Below are positions 9,363 through 20,834 of a stretch of 30,886 nucleotides of DNA, one piece after another; positions within the stretch are counted from its first letter, which is position 1; the number at the start of each line of letters is the position of its first letter. Source of the stretch: Macrocybe gigantea (Eukaryota; Basidiomycota; Agaricomycetes; Agaricales; Callistosporiaceae); the NCBI GenBank assembly GCA_011319805.1, contig SJRY01000215.1:1-30886 (forward strand), given 5' to 3'. A program made the translations under genes and the position numbers. Below the pieces are notes generated by a model. That model had not been told where the DNA came from, ran no database searches, and saw nothing but the letters and a program-made list of their open reading frames with translations.

Positions 9363-12300
9363 TCACCCGCCGCCTGGATCCGGAATGAAAGCACCTGCAG
9401 CCTTATTGGATGTCAGGTACTTAATGAACCAGTGACGCACAAAGGCGTCAAACTGGCGTTCAGTTGGCCTGTGCCAGTTACGGCACTGAGTCATGACATG
9501 GATGGAGTCTTCAGCCCCTCGTCCGCAAGAGCATAAATCGCTCTCGACAAAATTAAACCGTGCCCGATACGCATTGATCGGAGCATGGCTGCATGCGAGA
9601 CGTGAACAGCGAGCATAAAGCTCATTGTCTGTCACTAACTTCATGAAGCCCATTCTCTTCCGAGAGGGGCGTTCATAAGAATTTGGCTTTCCTGCTTCAT
9701 GAAAACGAAATGTGGAAGCACCAATATATTTCTTGTTCCCAGAATTCTGGAACCAAGTGCTATGCATATCATCGTCAGCCTCCTTTCGAAGGCCATCGGT
9801 GGTGTAGAGGGGACGAAGCCCCAGGGGAACGTCCAGGCTTCGAGCGAACTCGTGAGCCTCGACTTGTATTGCCCACTTCCATTTGGAAGGGACGTGCCAG
9901 AATTCAATCCGGCGCTGCTCGGATTCAGAGAGCCAAGCTTTCAGAGATGCACAAAGTGCAATAGAATGCGACTGCACAGAGTGGGGGTTGCAATCGATGA
10001 TGCGATTAATTGCATTCATCGAATCCAGAAAGCACACGATGGAGTCAACTCCATCTTGTGCGATAGCCTTTTGGATTGCCATTCGCAATCCAATAAGCTC
10101 AGCATCGTCGCTGGTTGCTTTACCAACCGGCTGACGAATTTCAGAAACCAGTCTGCCCTCACGATACACACGCGAAGCAGCAACAGACTGCTTTAAGGAC
10201 ACTTCTGCTTTTGTAGGCACGGAGCCATCACTACTCACATAAGAGCAATCATGCTGGGTCGAACACAGGGTAAGTGTTTGATCCAGCGATGAGCGGTAAG
10301 CCTTGACCGAGTCCTCGTCTCGGCCAAGTAACTTATGGATCTCAAAGCGACTGCCAAACTCGTCGACAAGCCGCCTGCCCAGGTTATTTGCATCCGCAAA
10401 ATAATCCGTGGTTAGAAAGAGTGGTGGTTTCAGATCCACCAAATCCTTGAGAGGGGACTTAAGCGCAGACCGCTGTCTGTCCGATAAAAAAGCGAGATTT
10501 CTCACTTTAGAAGGATCACCCCCAGCTGAGGCGGGCGTACTGATAGACCTGAGCGCATGTCTCAGGTTGGAATTGGCGAGACGGGCAGAGGACCCGACTT
10601 TCAGTCTTTTAATGAACTCGCCGATAGGTTCGACACAGGCCATCGTCTCCGCCGCACCCTCAGGAGTGGTGCGAAACTGACCATTGATCCAGATGCACGC
10701 TTTACGCTGCATTTGGCGCAGTTGTTTCAACAGTGCGACATTACGCATGCCATTGAAATTCCATAATACACAGCCGTACGTTGCGATCGGACGCGCGCAC
10801 GACAAGTAGAGGATGCGTTTCTGTTGAGGAGATAAACCCCGACAGAATTGCCCAACATTGAAGGCTCTGGCCGTAGTCAAGGCCTTCGTAGCGTAGAATC
10901 GAACATGCTCCTTAAAAGAAAGGCGTGTGTCCAAGAAGAAACCCAAGTATCGCCAAACGTTCTTGGGTCGAAGCGGGGTATTGCCCGTAAATGGAGCAAA
11001 TCCCAAGTCAATAGACGGACGAGGGTCCGCGTTATTGCGCGAAAAATGCTGTAATTCAGTCTTGTTATGTTCTACAACAAGCCCGAAGTCAGTGAAGAGG
11101 TTATGCACGGACGCATAAGCTCTCTGCAGTTTCGGAACATTGTCCGATGTGGACTTGGACTGAGCAATGATCAGTCCATCATCGACGAATGACATGATTA
11201 CTGGCATATCACCAGCTTTCTGATATAATTTCAGCACCGGCGCTAAGTAAAGCGCTGACAATACTGGAGAGAGAGCAGAGCCTTGACCAACCCCAACGTC
11301 GGCGTCGAACTCTGGAGAGATGGCACTGCGCCAGGCATAGGAAGTCTTACGCCCAACGAGATACGATTCAAAGAACTTTGACACTTGTAGTGCAAAGCCT
11401 CCGTGTTGAAGAATCTTCACCAACATACGATGGTTGAGTGAAGGAAAATACTGAGCGACATCGAAAGCGATGACACTCGTTTTGAATCCCTTAGACCACC
11501 CCTGACAGATGATATGGGTAAGGAAGACTCCAGCATCCTCAGTTGAGTTCTGACGGATGCCGCCGAACTGCTTCGGATCGAAGACAGCAAATTTGGTCGC
11601 TTCGTACTGCATACGTCGCGCTAGCATCTTCTCGACGAGCTTGCCGAGGGTATTCAAAAGCACAATCGGACGAAAGGCTTTCGGGGTGTCGTATGCAGGT
11701 TTGCCAGGTTTCGGAATGATAACCGACAAGCTCTGTTTGAAGTAAGAGGGCCAGTGCCCCAGATCTAAACATGCATTTGCAATGTTCAAGACAAATGCAG
11801 CTACGTGAGGGAACTTCACCAGCTGTTTAACATGGCTCCAGGACAGATGATCTGGTCCTGGTGACGATGTATTGCTACAAGGCTCCAAGGACTCTCGGAG
11901 TTCTGTAGCAGAGAAAGGGACCCAGTCCCTCACCGGATGTGCTTCAAGGTCATTGAGGCAATCCAAATTAACTGCGTGATCAGACGCAGCATTATAAGAC
12001 TTATCAAGCGCATTCCACAGCGCTTCGATAGAGTTGCAAGGCTGTCCCTGGAAAGAGATAGCTTCGTAGTCAGGCAAGGGTCTCTGTTTCGTCCATGCAG
12101 CCAAATCCCATGGACGACGAGACTTTTCTGCAACTTCCCTGATCCGCTGGTCAAAGAAGGCGCGTTTAGCATCTTTGACAGCTCGCCGCCAGATGCGATG
12201 ATCTCTTTCAGACCGGGTTTGTCTGAAAGTGTCAAGAGTCTCGGAGCAGTGCTGGTTCCACCAGCCCTTACTCCGTTTTGAGAGCTTACATTCCTTAGAG

Positions 12301-12581
12301 TGAAGATGCCAGGCTCGATCAATGGCCCTCGATAGTGTCGACAAGACACTCTCGAGGTCGTTACTAGTCTCGATAGGGACAGTGTCCATTCCGAGAAGAT
12401 CACTAGCAATATCGGAGATAAACTCCGGCACGCTGTCCTTACTCAGCGTTTGTCTCCGGACGGATAGGTCTAGGAGAGGAACGTCCAATGCAAGTGATAA
12501 CGGAACATGGTCCGATGTCAACTTGAGTGCATCGATCATGCGAGGATGACAATCCCCACTATCAATGGGGATGAACATCAA
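9363..12581 (-). pseudogene. LINE-E ORF2, RT-RNase H portion (1072 codons open)
   Basis: The longest open frame in the window. It starts just after the endonuclease (MIDALKLTSDHVPLSLALDVP), runs through a linker with ECKLSKRSKGWWNQHC, then the RT: KAFRPIVLLNTLGKLVEKML, IAFDVAQYFPSLNHRML, GVGQGSALSPVL, MSFVDDGLII and the thumb-like NVWRYLGFFLD. RNase H follows (YVSSDGSVP, DDAELIGLRMAI, CFLDSMNAINRI). The C terminus carries LCSCGRGAEDSIHVMTQC. The stop is at 9363-9365. The enzyme would nick DNA, reverse transcribe its RNA and remove the RNA strand. The frame is separated from its endonuclease and ATG by a one-base slip at about 12585-12600, so it is a disrupted gene rather than an independent one. 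RNase H suggests the I/Tad1 group of LINEs. Confidence 0.9.
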
Positions 12582-13266
12582 GTCAATAACCGAGGGCCGA
12601 AGCTCGGGTTATGTGAAATGAAGGTCGGCCCAGGATTGCTAGGTTCCGACCATTCCAGACCGAGGTCAAGAGCTGCGTTACACAGCATCTCCCCTCGAGA
12701 ACGCTGCGAATTATGAACTCTATCCCAGAGTTCATAATGACAATTAAAATCCCCTCCGAGATAGACTAAGTTGGGGAAGTCGGGACGCTCAGCACAGTCA
12801 TGCAGAAGACGAATCGCGCTAGCATCTACATCAGAGTAGGCGTTAGCGAGAAAGAGTGGCTCGCCAGGGGTGGCGAAGCTAACAATCATAAGATCACGAC
12901 TATCAACTAGGTCACGACGAAGGGATGGACGCAGGCGACGAAGCCTGTTATGTACATAGGCCATAACCCGAGGAGGGTCCTCGAGAGATGACCGGCGAAC
13001 GATGCAGGTCCAATCCGGATGAGTGGGACCTCCGATTACTGCCTCGCCCTCAACATTGTGGGCAGATGGGGCATGTCTTATGAAATTCCAAGCGGGTTCT
13101 TGGAAAAACAGAATATCATAATCCTCTCCAAGAGTGGAGAGGAGCATGTCCATATGTACATATTTTCTATTTACGTTCTGAGAGAAAATACGAAAAGAAG
13201 AAATCAATGGGCGCCCCCTGAGCCAGGGACCACAGCCGGAGCTGTGCTACCCGAGGAGACACTCAT
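12578..13266 (-). pseudogene. LINE-E ORF2, start and APE-type endonuclease
   Basis: The ORF2 ATG (13266-13264) overlaps the ORF1 stop as ATGA. A one-base loss after GSGG (about 13205-13215) puts the rest in another frame, open from 13207 to 12578. Endonuclease motifs: FSQNVNRKYVHMD (Asn), FFQEPAWNF (metal-binding Glu), IVSFATPGEPLFLANAYSDVDAS, LGGDFNCHYELWDRVH (the GDFN motif), then GPTFISHN. The catalytic SDH at the end (KLTSDHVPL) is in the next frame, after the second slip at about 12590. A complete, near-recent endonuclease domain, but broken twice. Confidence 0.87.
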
Positions 13267-13790
13267 GATGCATCGGCCTCCGCATTACGCTGCGGGGAGG
13301 CATTAGGGTGATTGTTACCTGATCGCTTACGATCACGCACCAGTTTGTAATGTTCTTTGATCCAATCAGGATCAAAGCGATTTTTCCAGAAGGGACACTT
13401 CCGGTCGTCAGTAGAGTGGTCTCGACCGCAGCTGAGACACTTCGGAGGATGGGGACAGGGCTGGCCCGCCGGAGTAGCCTCACGAGGAGGGTTAGCCTTG
13501 GGTCGAGCCTTGCAGCAAGATGCCAAGGTGCGATGGTGTTCCTTTCTGTGAGATTCCCCACAGATCGGACAGCGGAGAGATTGCTGGTTGCACTTCAAAG
13601 CAGAGTGCCCCCAGCGCCAGCATCGTTCGCAAAGAGGAACTCCCGGCGAAGAGAGAGCGGCCTTGAATCGGCAACGCCAATTCCTGACCATAACTGTACA
13701 ATTGTCCAGAGCCTTTACGTTCTGGCCAGTTGACGTGTCTTCGATGTTGAACCAGACGGTTGCAGTATCGGAATTCTTGGAGTTGCGCAT
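13263..13790 (-). pseudogene. LINE-E ORF1, 3' part with zinc knuckles
   Basis: Continuation of ORF1 on the low-coordinate side of the hAT insertion: MRNSKNSDTATVWFNIEDTSTGQNVKALDN, then three Cys/His clusters, CERCWRWGHSALKC, CPICGESHRKEHHRTLASCC and CLSCGRDHSTDDRKC, and a basic tail ending NAEADAS. It is a nucleic-acid binding protein by analogy with gag-like ORF1 proteins. Its frame is open to the TGA at 13263-13265. The hAT target duplication GACACGCG lies at its upstream edge. Confidence 0.85.
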
Positions 13791-13798
13791 GACACGCG
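13791..13798 (+). repeat. hAT target site duplication, left
   Basis: GACACGCG, identical to 20977-20984. Confidence 0.94.
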
Positions 13799-13924
13799 TA
13801 GTGTTGCCGCGGCTCCAACTCGGAACCGACTAAGAACCGGAGCCGAGTTGGGGCCAAGCCGAAGCTGAGCCGGATCGGCAATAACCGCTAACGTCGGCTC
13901 AGGGGAACCGAACAGCCGCGGCTC
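13799..13924 (+). repeat. hAT left terminal repeat and subterminal motif cluster
   Basis: A 17-bp TIR followed by five copies of GAGCCG or its complement CGGCTC (13810, 13840, 13867, 13895, 13919). Clusters of short motifs next to the TIR are the usual transposase-binding sites of hAT elements; the binding role here is inferred. Confidence 0.8.
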
Positions 13925-14096
13925 GTTTGCCAAGTCGGTTGGAGTCGACTACAGCCGCTGAACTGATGGAGCTGGGCATTCCAGAGAAGAAAAAGTAAAA
14001 ATGCACATTAGATTACGTGTATACTTCCAAGAATTATGGTAATACTAAATGTCGTGGTATCGTAGTCCTAGAAATTAGATGTAGTATTGACAGCTA
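13925..14096. other. hAT left internal spacer
   Basis: Short non-coding stretch between the left subterminal repeats and the stop codon of the Spt5-like gene; presumably its 3' UTR. No poly(A) signal was confidently identified. Confidence 0.5.
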
Positions 14097-16601
14097 TTAT
14101 TTGGCACGTAACTTTCGAGCTTCGGTGCGCATTGCCTGCATAAGTCCATCGTTAATCTTTTTTTGCTCTGGCGTCTCGTAACCCTGGCATAAGTCCGCAG
14201 AAGTCAACTCGACTATCTCTCCTGACAGGCTGTCCTCGCCGCTCTCGTCTCGGTTCATGACGGCGCACCGGATGATTGCCGTGTCATCATCATACCGGTG
14301 ATGGATGCGACGCACGTATTTACCTCGGTGCTCGCCTCTCACGACCACTAAAAGACCGTTGTCGCGAGTTGGATGAGCCGGTTCAACCGTAACCCATTGC
14401 GTTGGGATATTTTCCGACGTTTTGTAGTGCTGGTGTCGCAGAGAGACATTGCCGTTTTCATCGGATACAATCGAGATTGCCAGCTTCTTGTTGTATCCGC
14501 CGCCGTTCACCTTGACCCGTACCATACGACCGACAAGACGTGGATCGAGCAAAAAATGCTGCGCCTCGATTGTTGGCTTGTGGAACTGGGATGCAGGCTG
14601 GGAGCAGGTTGTCGCGGAGTCAGTGCAGGGAGAGGTGAATAGGGCATCCACGCGCTGGGATTCCAGGCTGGGCTCGACAAGCCAAAGTTTGGCATCGGTG
14701 TTTGACCACCTGTCATCCCAAGTGTGGGTGGGGCCAGTGAATGAGAAGAGCTTGATGCCTCGGGGTGATTGCGAGGCTTAAATCGAGGATTGCCATGTGG
14801 AAGGCAGGTGAAAAGTTTTTGACCGGACCTGTTAGATTCGAATCAGCAAGGACTTATGCCAATGCAACCAGAACTTACGGTGGATCAACCACGTCATCAT
14901 AATCGAACATGTAGTTTTGAAATGGGGCGGCGGGATTGAAGCGCAGAAGTTGGACAACTAATTTGATGCCGCTTGCAGTAGATTCATCGCATATGACGTC
15001 CTGGACCATAGCGCGAGCGCCCTTCATGGAGTGGTGCTGCTTCGTTATCAACACCTCACGTCCCCTCCATGGAATGTACTCTCGGTCCTGCGTCGTTTCG
15101 CGCGGCGGTGGCGGGTTTAGCAGATTTTCTGGCTCAATAATCCTTAGGCAATTGATGTGCATGGAATACGACTGGGAAAGATATCAGAAATAGTGATAGA
15201 AATATCGCAGGCGTCCTTACAACTAAGTTGCTCCCCATGGATTGTGCCAGGCCATCCGGCTGCTCAAGAAGGTGCACAGTTGTATCAACCACGCCCACGA
15301 CCCACGCCTTTTGGCCTATACGTGGTCCGCCCGTCATTTCAACGAAATTTCCTGCCACAATCGCTTTGCGAAGATCACGCCAGGGAACGTTGACCAAGCC
15401 CTCCCCATTTTCCAAATCTACTTCAACGCCATTCTCAGAAAGAGAGCGAATAGTTCCTCGCTTGCCTGAGGATGTGACGTCGACAATTTCCTGCTCTGCA
15501 AATTTCCACTCTGCGGGACATATGAACTTGGCAGTCTGGACCGCCGGATGACCGCTGACATGGTATGTCAGAAACGCCTCACTGGACAAGTGAACGTCAG
15601 CACGAGTCACGGAATGAGAGTCGAAGTCCTTCAACAGGAGTCCGTGTTCCAAATTCACACCACAAAGCTGGAATACTTGATCCTCCTCCATGTGCCTGAG
15701 CCGAAGGTGTAAGCGTTCGGGGAGAGCGGAGGGATCGAATAGCTTGGGGACGGGAGGAATAGTTGATCGTTTCCTCTTCTTCGGGTGGGGCGGATCGTTG
15801 AAAGTCAGGCGAGGTATCAGCAAGACACCTACGAAGGGGCCGGCACAGTTGCGGATTAAGCCTACGTCGCCCTTGTACCGGCCCCGGAGAACCCTCACCC
15901 ATGACCCGACTGTAGGAGTATCCACAGGCTCCAATACCGTCAAGGTCCGCTGCCAATCCTTTACGTCGATCTGCTTTGCGTTGATTTCCAGGGTACGATG
16001 AGAAACACCTGGGATTATTTTGAGGAGCTGGCGGAGGGCTTGATTCATCGTTGCTTCTACATAGATGGAGCCGCGAGGTAGACCCCTATGGAAAGCAGCA
16101 CGGAGTTGATGCTCAGGTTTGGCTGCCAGGAATAACGACATCAACGCCTGATCCTCCACGCCAATCTACACAGAGAACGTTAGTAGCCATCGAAATGCTT
16201 AAGGTCCACTTACGCGGCAAGGAATACGCCATAATGGATAGTCATCGTCTTTCAATATGCCCTCCAACGGAACGCCCACACTGATTTCTTCGTCCAGCGG
16301 ACACAGAGACGTATTTCGAGGTTGATGCGCGTACTGTGCGATGCGCGACAGCAGGCTTTCAAAGCCGTCCTCGTTTTCATTGTCCTCCGGTAACCGGCGT
16401 GCGGAGGGACCAGTTTGCACATCAGGGATCATATCGTCTATGAAGTCGTCTGGAGATAGAATAGTTATCTTGTGTCATTTCACAGAGTCAGTCCAGCTCA
16501 CCAAGATCGTCCTCCTCCTCATCATCACTGTCATTTTGGTCGTCCACCTCCGCCTCAACGTCGAAGAATCGTAAAGCTGCGTCTGAAACGTATCGGGGCA
16601 T
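14097..16601 (-). CDS. Spt5-like transcription elongation factor carried by the hAT (multi-exon)
   Basis: Spt5, with Spt4, binds RNA polymerase II and supports elongation through NGN and KOW domains. Exon model (minus): 16601-16502, 16449-16214, 16165-15221, 15171-14879, 14828 onward. Introns are 52, 48, 49 and 50 nt with GT...AG and kept phase. The ATG at 16601 opens MPRYVSDAALRFF, then an acidic run (DSDDEEEDD and DDFIDD) as in Spt5 N termini. Exon 3 has an NGN-like segment around RGSIYVEATMNQALRQLL, then KOW-like WVRVLRGRYKGDVGLI, EQEIVDVTSSGKRGTI and GNFVEMTGGPRIGQKAWV. Exon 4 has IPWRGREVLITKQHH. Exon 5 reads TGGQTPMPNFG and SPAWNPSAW, like the Spt5 C-terminal repeats, and stops at 14507. 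The C-terminal KOW (LLDPRLVGRMVRVKV, LLVVVRGEHRGKYVRRIHH) is open from 14651 to 14097 in another frame. An extra intron, alternative splicing or a one-base lesion is needed to join them. Confidence 0.78.
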
Positions 16602-17463
16602 TGCGGCAACTTTGAGTGCGGCGTAGAGGCTAAGAATCATTATCAGCATCCTGCCGCACGAAACCGATGGGTAAAACGACGGCAATGATCATTGCGAACG
16701 ACGCGTACGTCGTGCAATGACTGATTTCACGCGTTCTTCTTTGCCTTTCATTTTTTTTCTCACTCATTTTCATTGCAATAACTATTTACTGACTACTAGA
16801 ACGAACGTTGACTTACCGGGAGTGGACGACCACACCACGAAGGGGGATGGTAGTAGTAGCGGACGAGGAGTGGAAGCGTGCGAAAGCGGAGTTGGGCGGC
16901 ATCATAGGGTAGTGGGAAGTTGAAACGTCGGGTATTGCCCGGGACCGAGTTCCCGACTCGGGCAATACCCGACGTTTCAACTTCCCACTACCCTATGATG
17001 CCGCCCAACTCCGCTTTCGCACGCTTCCACTCCTCGTCCGCTACCACCACCATCCCTCCTCATAGTGTACCAAGTTGCCATCCCATTGTAGTTAGGCGTC
17101 GATTTACATTAGATAGTACCTGAGTAACTTGAATGTCATGAAATGAAGTGACTGTCTGAGAAGTTAACGGACAATGAGGAGGATAAATGGGTCAATGACG
17201 CCCAAGTAGGTCAGATAACCCGAACGCATGATGATAAAGCACCACCATACATGCAGCTTAGGGAGGACCTCGAGGAGGGGAACATTCAAGTACGTCCCTT
17301 GCCAGCATACTCTCTAAACGTAATCGAGCCTCTTATCTTTGCCATGCAGGATGTAGCATGCATACCGCATTCAATCCCTCCCGTCCGCGTCATCAGGTGG
17401 CATGTTCCACCTTATATGACCAGGCGAGCGTTTCGGACTTGTGCCATCTCCACCCAGTCAGTA
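16602..17463. promoter_or_regulatory. Divergent intergenic region of the hAT
   Basis: 862 bp between the start codons of the Spt5-like gene (minus) and the transposase (plus), so it must hold both promoters. Contents: a pyrimidine/T-rich tract at 16738-16790, the long palindrome at 16843-17057, and an otherwise plain stretch to 17463. A GGTAAGT on the minus strand at about 16813-16819 could be a 5'-UTR splice donor of the Spt5-like gene. No TATA box was confidently assigned. Confidence 0.5.
16843..17057. repeat. Long palindrome (arms about 98 bp, 19-bp centre)
   Basis: Bases 16843-16940 are the reverse complement of 16960-17057. The inner 83 bp (16858-16940 and 16960-17042) are perfect; the outer 15 bp have about four mismatches. 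The centre (16941-16959) itself contains CCGAGT-TCCCG-ACTCGG. Such an arrangement can extrude as a cruciform or fold as a hairpin RNA if transcribed. The near-perfect arms imply recent formation or continuing conversion. Confidence 0.93.
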
Positions 17464-20400
17464 ATGCCTCGCAAACCACGACGCCAAGCGACTACAGAGC
17501 CATCGACGGATGCTCCACCAACAGTTCCCATCGATTCTACACCCGAACCTTACACTCCGGAAACTGAAGGTGGCGCTGGAATAAAGACAAGGAGACAGCG
17601 GGCTATCCCTTCACGGCCAACTCACCCCACCACTCGTCTGGCAGCCCAGCAGTCTGCTCCACATTCTCTCCAGCCTTCTACGATTTCCTCAGCGGATCCC
17701 ACTCCGCGTCCTATTCCGCCTGAGATCTTTCCGCCTCAGACCCTTCTGCTGCCTCGTCCCACTAGACGCCAAGCTGCATCTCCCCCGACCTTTCCTCTGG
17801 TGAGGAGTTCGACTATGGAGGCGTTGATGGCCAGCGGTACAGCGACGATGAAGGTTCTACTAATGCGCCACCACCGTCAGAGAGTCTGGCAACCGAAGCC
17901 GGCTCTTCACCCCTTCCAGTCGTCAATTTCACGGGCCCTGCGAAGTCCAAAGGACGAAATATCGCCTACGATATACAACACTTCTTCGATAAATCGGACA
18001 AGACCGTAGGCACCGTGTGCCTTTTGTGCAAGTAAGTCGATCTCAATAGCCCTGAATTCATCTCCCTAATGCTTGCCATATTGTAGGAAGAACGGAATCA
18101 ACAAGGTCTTTAGTTCCACGACTTCGAACTCTCCCCTTCGCGACCACTTGTTCAGCAAGCACCGGGACGAGTACCTCAATGTTTGCGCAAGTAAGGGATG
18201 GAAAGTTCAGAGTGCCGATACAAGGAACGCTCCAGCCTTATCAGCACTAGACGCCAACAGACTACCTTTCACGCTCGAGAGGTTTCATGAGTATCTCGTC
18301 AGATTCATCGTCGTCGATGATCAGGTAGGCCCATAGTTTGTACATGACAGCCTGACACTGACTGTTATTCCCGTTTAGTCCATCAGCGTCGTTGAATGCC
18401 CAGAGTTCCGGACGCTGCTCCTCCTTCTGCGGGAAGCACTGCGCGATGCGGACATTCCTCATCGGACAAAGATAAGGGAATCGATTATGCAGCGAGTACA
18501 CCGTCTTCTACCTGAATTAAGGCAGAACTTTGCGGTTTGTTTTTGATTTACATATTTCCGTCTTGTTATTCATCAGATTTTTCAGAACGCTCCCGGAAAA
18601 GTGAACTTCACGATGGATATTTGGTCCTCGTCATCTTTACGCCCGTTCTTGGCTATCACAGCGCATTGGATAAGCCGCGACAGTGACAGTCGTGCTCTCA
18701 GTCTCGAGTGTTCCCTGATTGCTTTTCATCACCTGCGTGGCACACACTCCGGAGAACGTCTTGCTAGAGTCGTCCTCCCTCTTTTGGACCGCGTCGGAGT
18801 AACCGTCAAGGTAATGCCATTTTACATACAAGAAGTGCTAGCTCTAACATTTAAGTAGGTTGGACTTTTCACTCTTGACAACGCGTCCAACAACGTGACT
18901 ACTCTTCAACATCTCGAGTCCCTCCTCCGACAACGCGATATCCCATTTCACCACCGAGAGAATCGTATACGATGCTTTCCTCATGTTGTGCACATTTGTG
19001 TGACACATGTCATTAAGATGTTCTCGAGCAAACCAGAAGAACGCGCCAACATTTGTATTGAACCGTCAACATCCGATGCTTTTACCATTCCCCTTGACGC
19101 ATCCGCGATCCCGAACGTTTTCTTGGATACCTCAGATCCAAGTAACGACCAAGATTTCGATGAGAGTATTCTGCACTCCATTCCACCCCCTCCTAGCTGG
19201 GATAACGAAGCTCGTCAAACGTATGAGGAAGCCGTGGCTCGTAATCCGCTCGCCTTGGTCCGGAATGTTTGCTGTGCTGTGCGTTCATCTGGTCAACGAA
19301 AAGAAGCGTTCTTTCAAGTCATTCAAGATGGCATCGCACGCGGAAGATTCAAGGACGACGAAGGCCTATTATTAACCGTCTACGAGCTTCTCCTCGATGT
19401 CAGGACACGATGGGATTCAACGTTCCTAATGGTTGAGCGATTCCTTTATCTCCGTCAGGTATGTATTACCAATCCAACTTGGTCACGGATTCACAGTCTT
19501 ACAATGAATCCCAAATAGCCGATCGAAGTCTTTTTGTCGTTGCCGGAACAGAAAGCTCTTCACAAACTACGTTTAACGTCATGTGAATGGCAGGTTTTGG
19601 TCGATATTAAGAGCATCCTCGAGGTATTGTAGCTGGAGCATTCTATTAACAGACTTTTTTCATTTATTCCTCCTTAGGTGCCACATAACGTGTACAATGT
19701 CTTATCGTTTGAGCGGGTACCTACACTATGTGATACAATCCCTGCCATAGAGACATTCATGACTCTCTGGGAAGAGCTCCGCGAGAAGAAACCGCATCTT
19801 GGTCCTTTCATTGATGTCGGTTTGGACTACGCTATCAAGTACTACCGAAAAATCGACGATACCCGAGCCTATGCAATCGCATTATGTGAGTAGCCCATTG
19901 TGACGTGGACATTTACTGACAGCATTGTCTAGTTCTAAATCCGACTGTGCGGATGTCGTGGTTTCGAGTCCACTGGGAACGGGAATACGCTGACGAGGCT
20001 GAGAAAGCGATCAAGGAAACAGTACGTTCGGTTGTGTTTCTATTTGATCGACTGCTGATATTCAAGTAGATGATGGAATATCGGCGTAATCAACCAGTCA
20101 CGCGGATCGCGAGCAATGCCCCTGCTGAGCCACGTCGCGTCGCTCCACGACAACTCGCCTGGCAGAAACTGACGTTGAAGGTGACAGAAGGACGTGGCAT
20201 CTCGACCGGAACCCAGAGCGTCGAGGAAGAATTTCAACGGTACGTCATGGGCCCATTGCATAATATAGGTGAAATTGTTCCACTTCGATTTTGGCAGGTA
20301 AGTTGATAAATATTGAATATTCGAATGACCTCTCATGAATTTATCCAGGCGAACGAAACGGTCTTTCCTACCCTTTACGCTATGGCACTCGACTATCTCT

Positions 20401-20699
20401 CTGTACCCGCCTCAGCTGTTCCGTCAGAGCGAATATTCTCATCGGCCAGCGAAACGGACACAAAAAAACGCAATCGCATTCATCCAGCGCTTATGGAAGC
20501 CCTTCAGTTACTCAAATTCGCATACAAGAAGGATCGCATCAATTTCACGCAAGGCCTCCTTACTCCGATTTCGGACTTGATGCCTAGTGACGGCGATTTG
20601 CTTGCCAGACTGGCTGGTGATGCTGATTCATCGATCATGGATGACATTTTACGAATGACGGGGCAGTATTATGACGAGGAGATGAACGAAACAAACTAA
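17464..20699 (+). CDS. hAT transposase with BED zinc finger (about 10 exons)
   Basis: Cut-and-paste transposase of about 920 residues. Exons: start-18031, 18087-18324, 18379-18534, 18586-18810, 18859-19458, 19519-19623, 19678-19885, 19933-20021, 20070-20297, 20349-20699. Introns are 47-60 nt, GT...AG, and phase is kept at every junction. The N terminus MPRKPRRQATTEPS is Pro/Thr-rich. A BED finger follows (VCLLC across the first intron, then LRDHLFSKH). The core has FTMDIWSSSS (first Asp), LFTLDNASNN (second Asp), RCFPHVVHICVTH, DVRTRWDSTF (conserved Trp), and a C-terminal hATC dimerisation domain with YLSVPASAVPSERIFSSA, whose ER motif holds the expected third acidic residue. The frame of the Pro-rich N terminus (17464 frame) differs from that entering the BED finger (EEFDYGGVDGQRYSDDEG, from about 17766). 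A small intron or indel at about 17640-17800 is unresolved. Downstream of that the gene looks intact. Confidence 0.9.
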
Positions 20700-20834
20700 T
20701 ATTGTCTATTTAACACGAACGAAATACAGGTTACTTTTTCTACACTACACCAGCACATTTCGACTCCCCACATAAGCCGAACGATGACGACGCATGTGCC
20801 TCAACAGCATTTTGCTGTCGCTGAACAGGTCCGA
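20700..20834. other. hAT right internal spacer / transposase 3' UTR
   Basis: Non-coding stretch between the transposase stop codon and the right subterminal motif cluster; nothing else recognised. Confidence 0.5.

Noticed and set aside
9363..12581. 1072-codon frame as an independent functional host gene
   Set aside because: It is the RT-RNase H half of LINE-E, cut off from its start and endonuclease by a frameshift.
16602..16685. Earlier start of the Spt5-like gene at 16685
   Set aside because: It adds a hydrophobic stretch unlike Spt5 N termini; the ATG at 16601 leads straight into the acidic region.
17251..17463. Extension of the transposase start upstream to 17251
   Set aside because: The frame is open but its content is not protein-like; the ATG at 17464 opens a basic MPRKPRRQ stretch as in other transposases.
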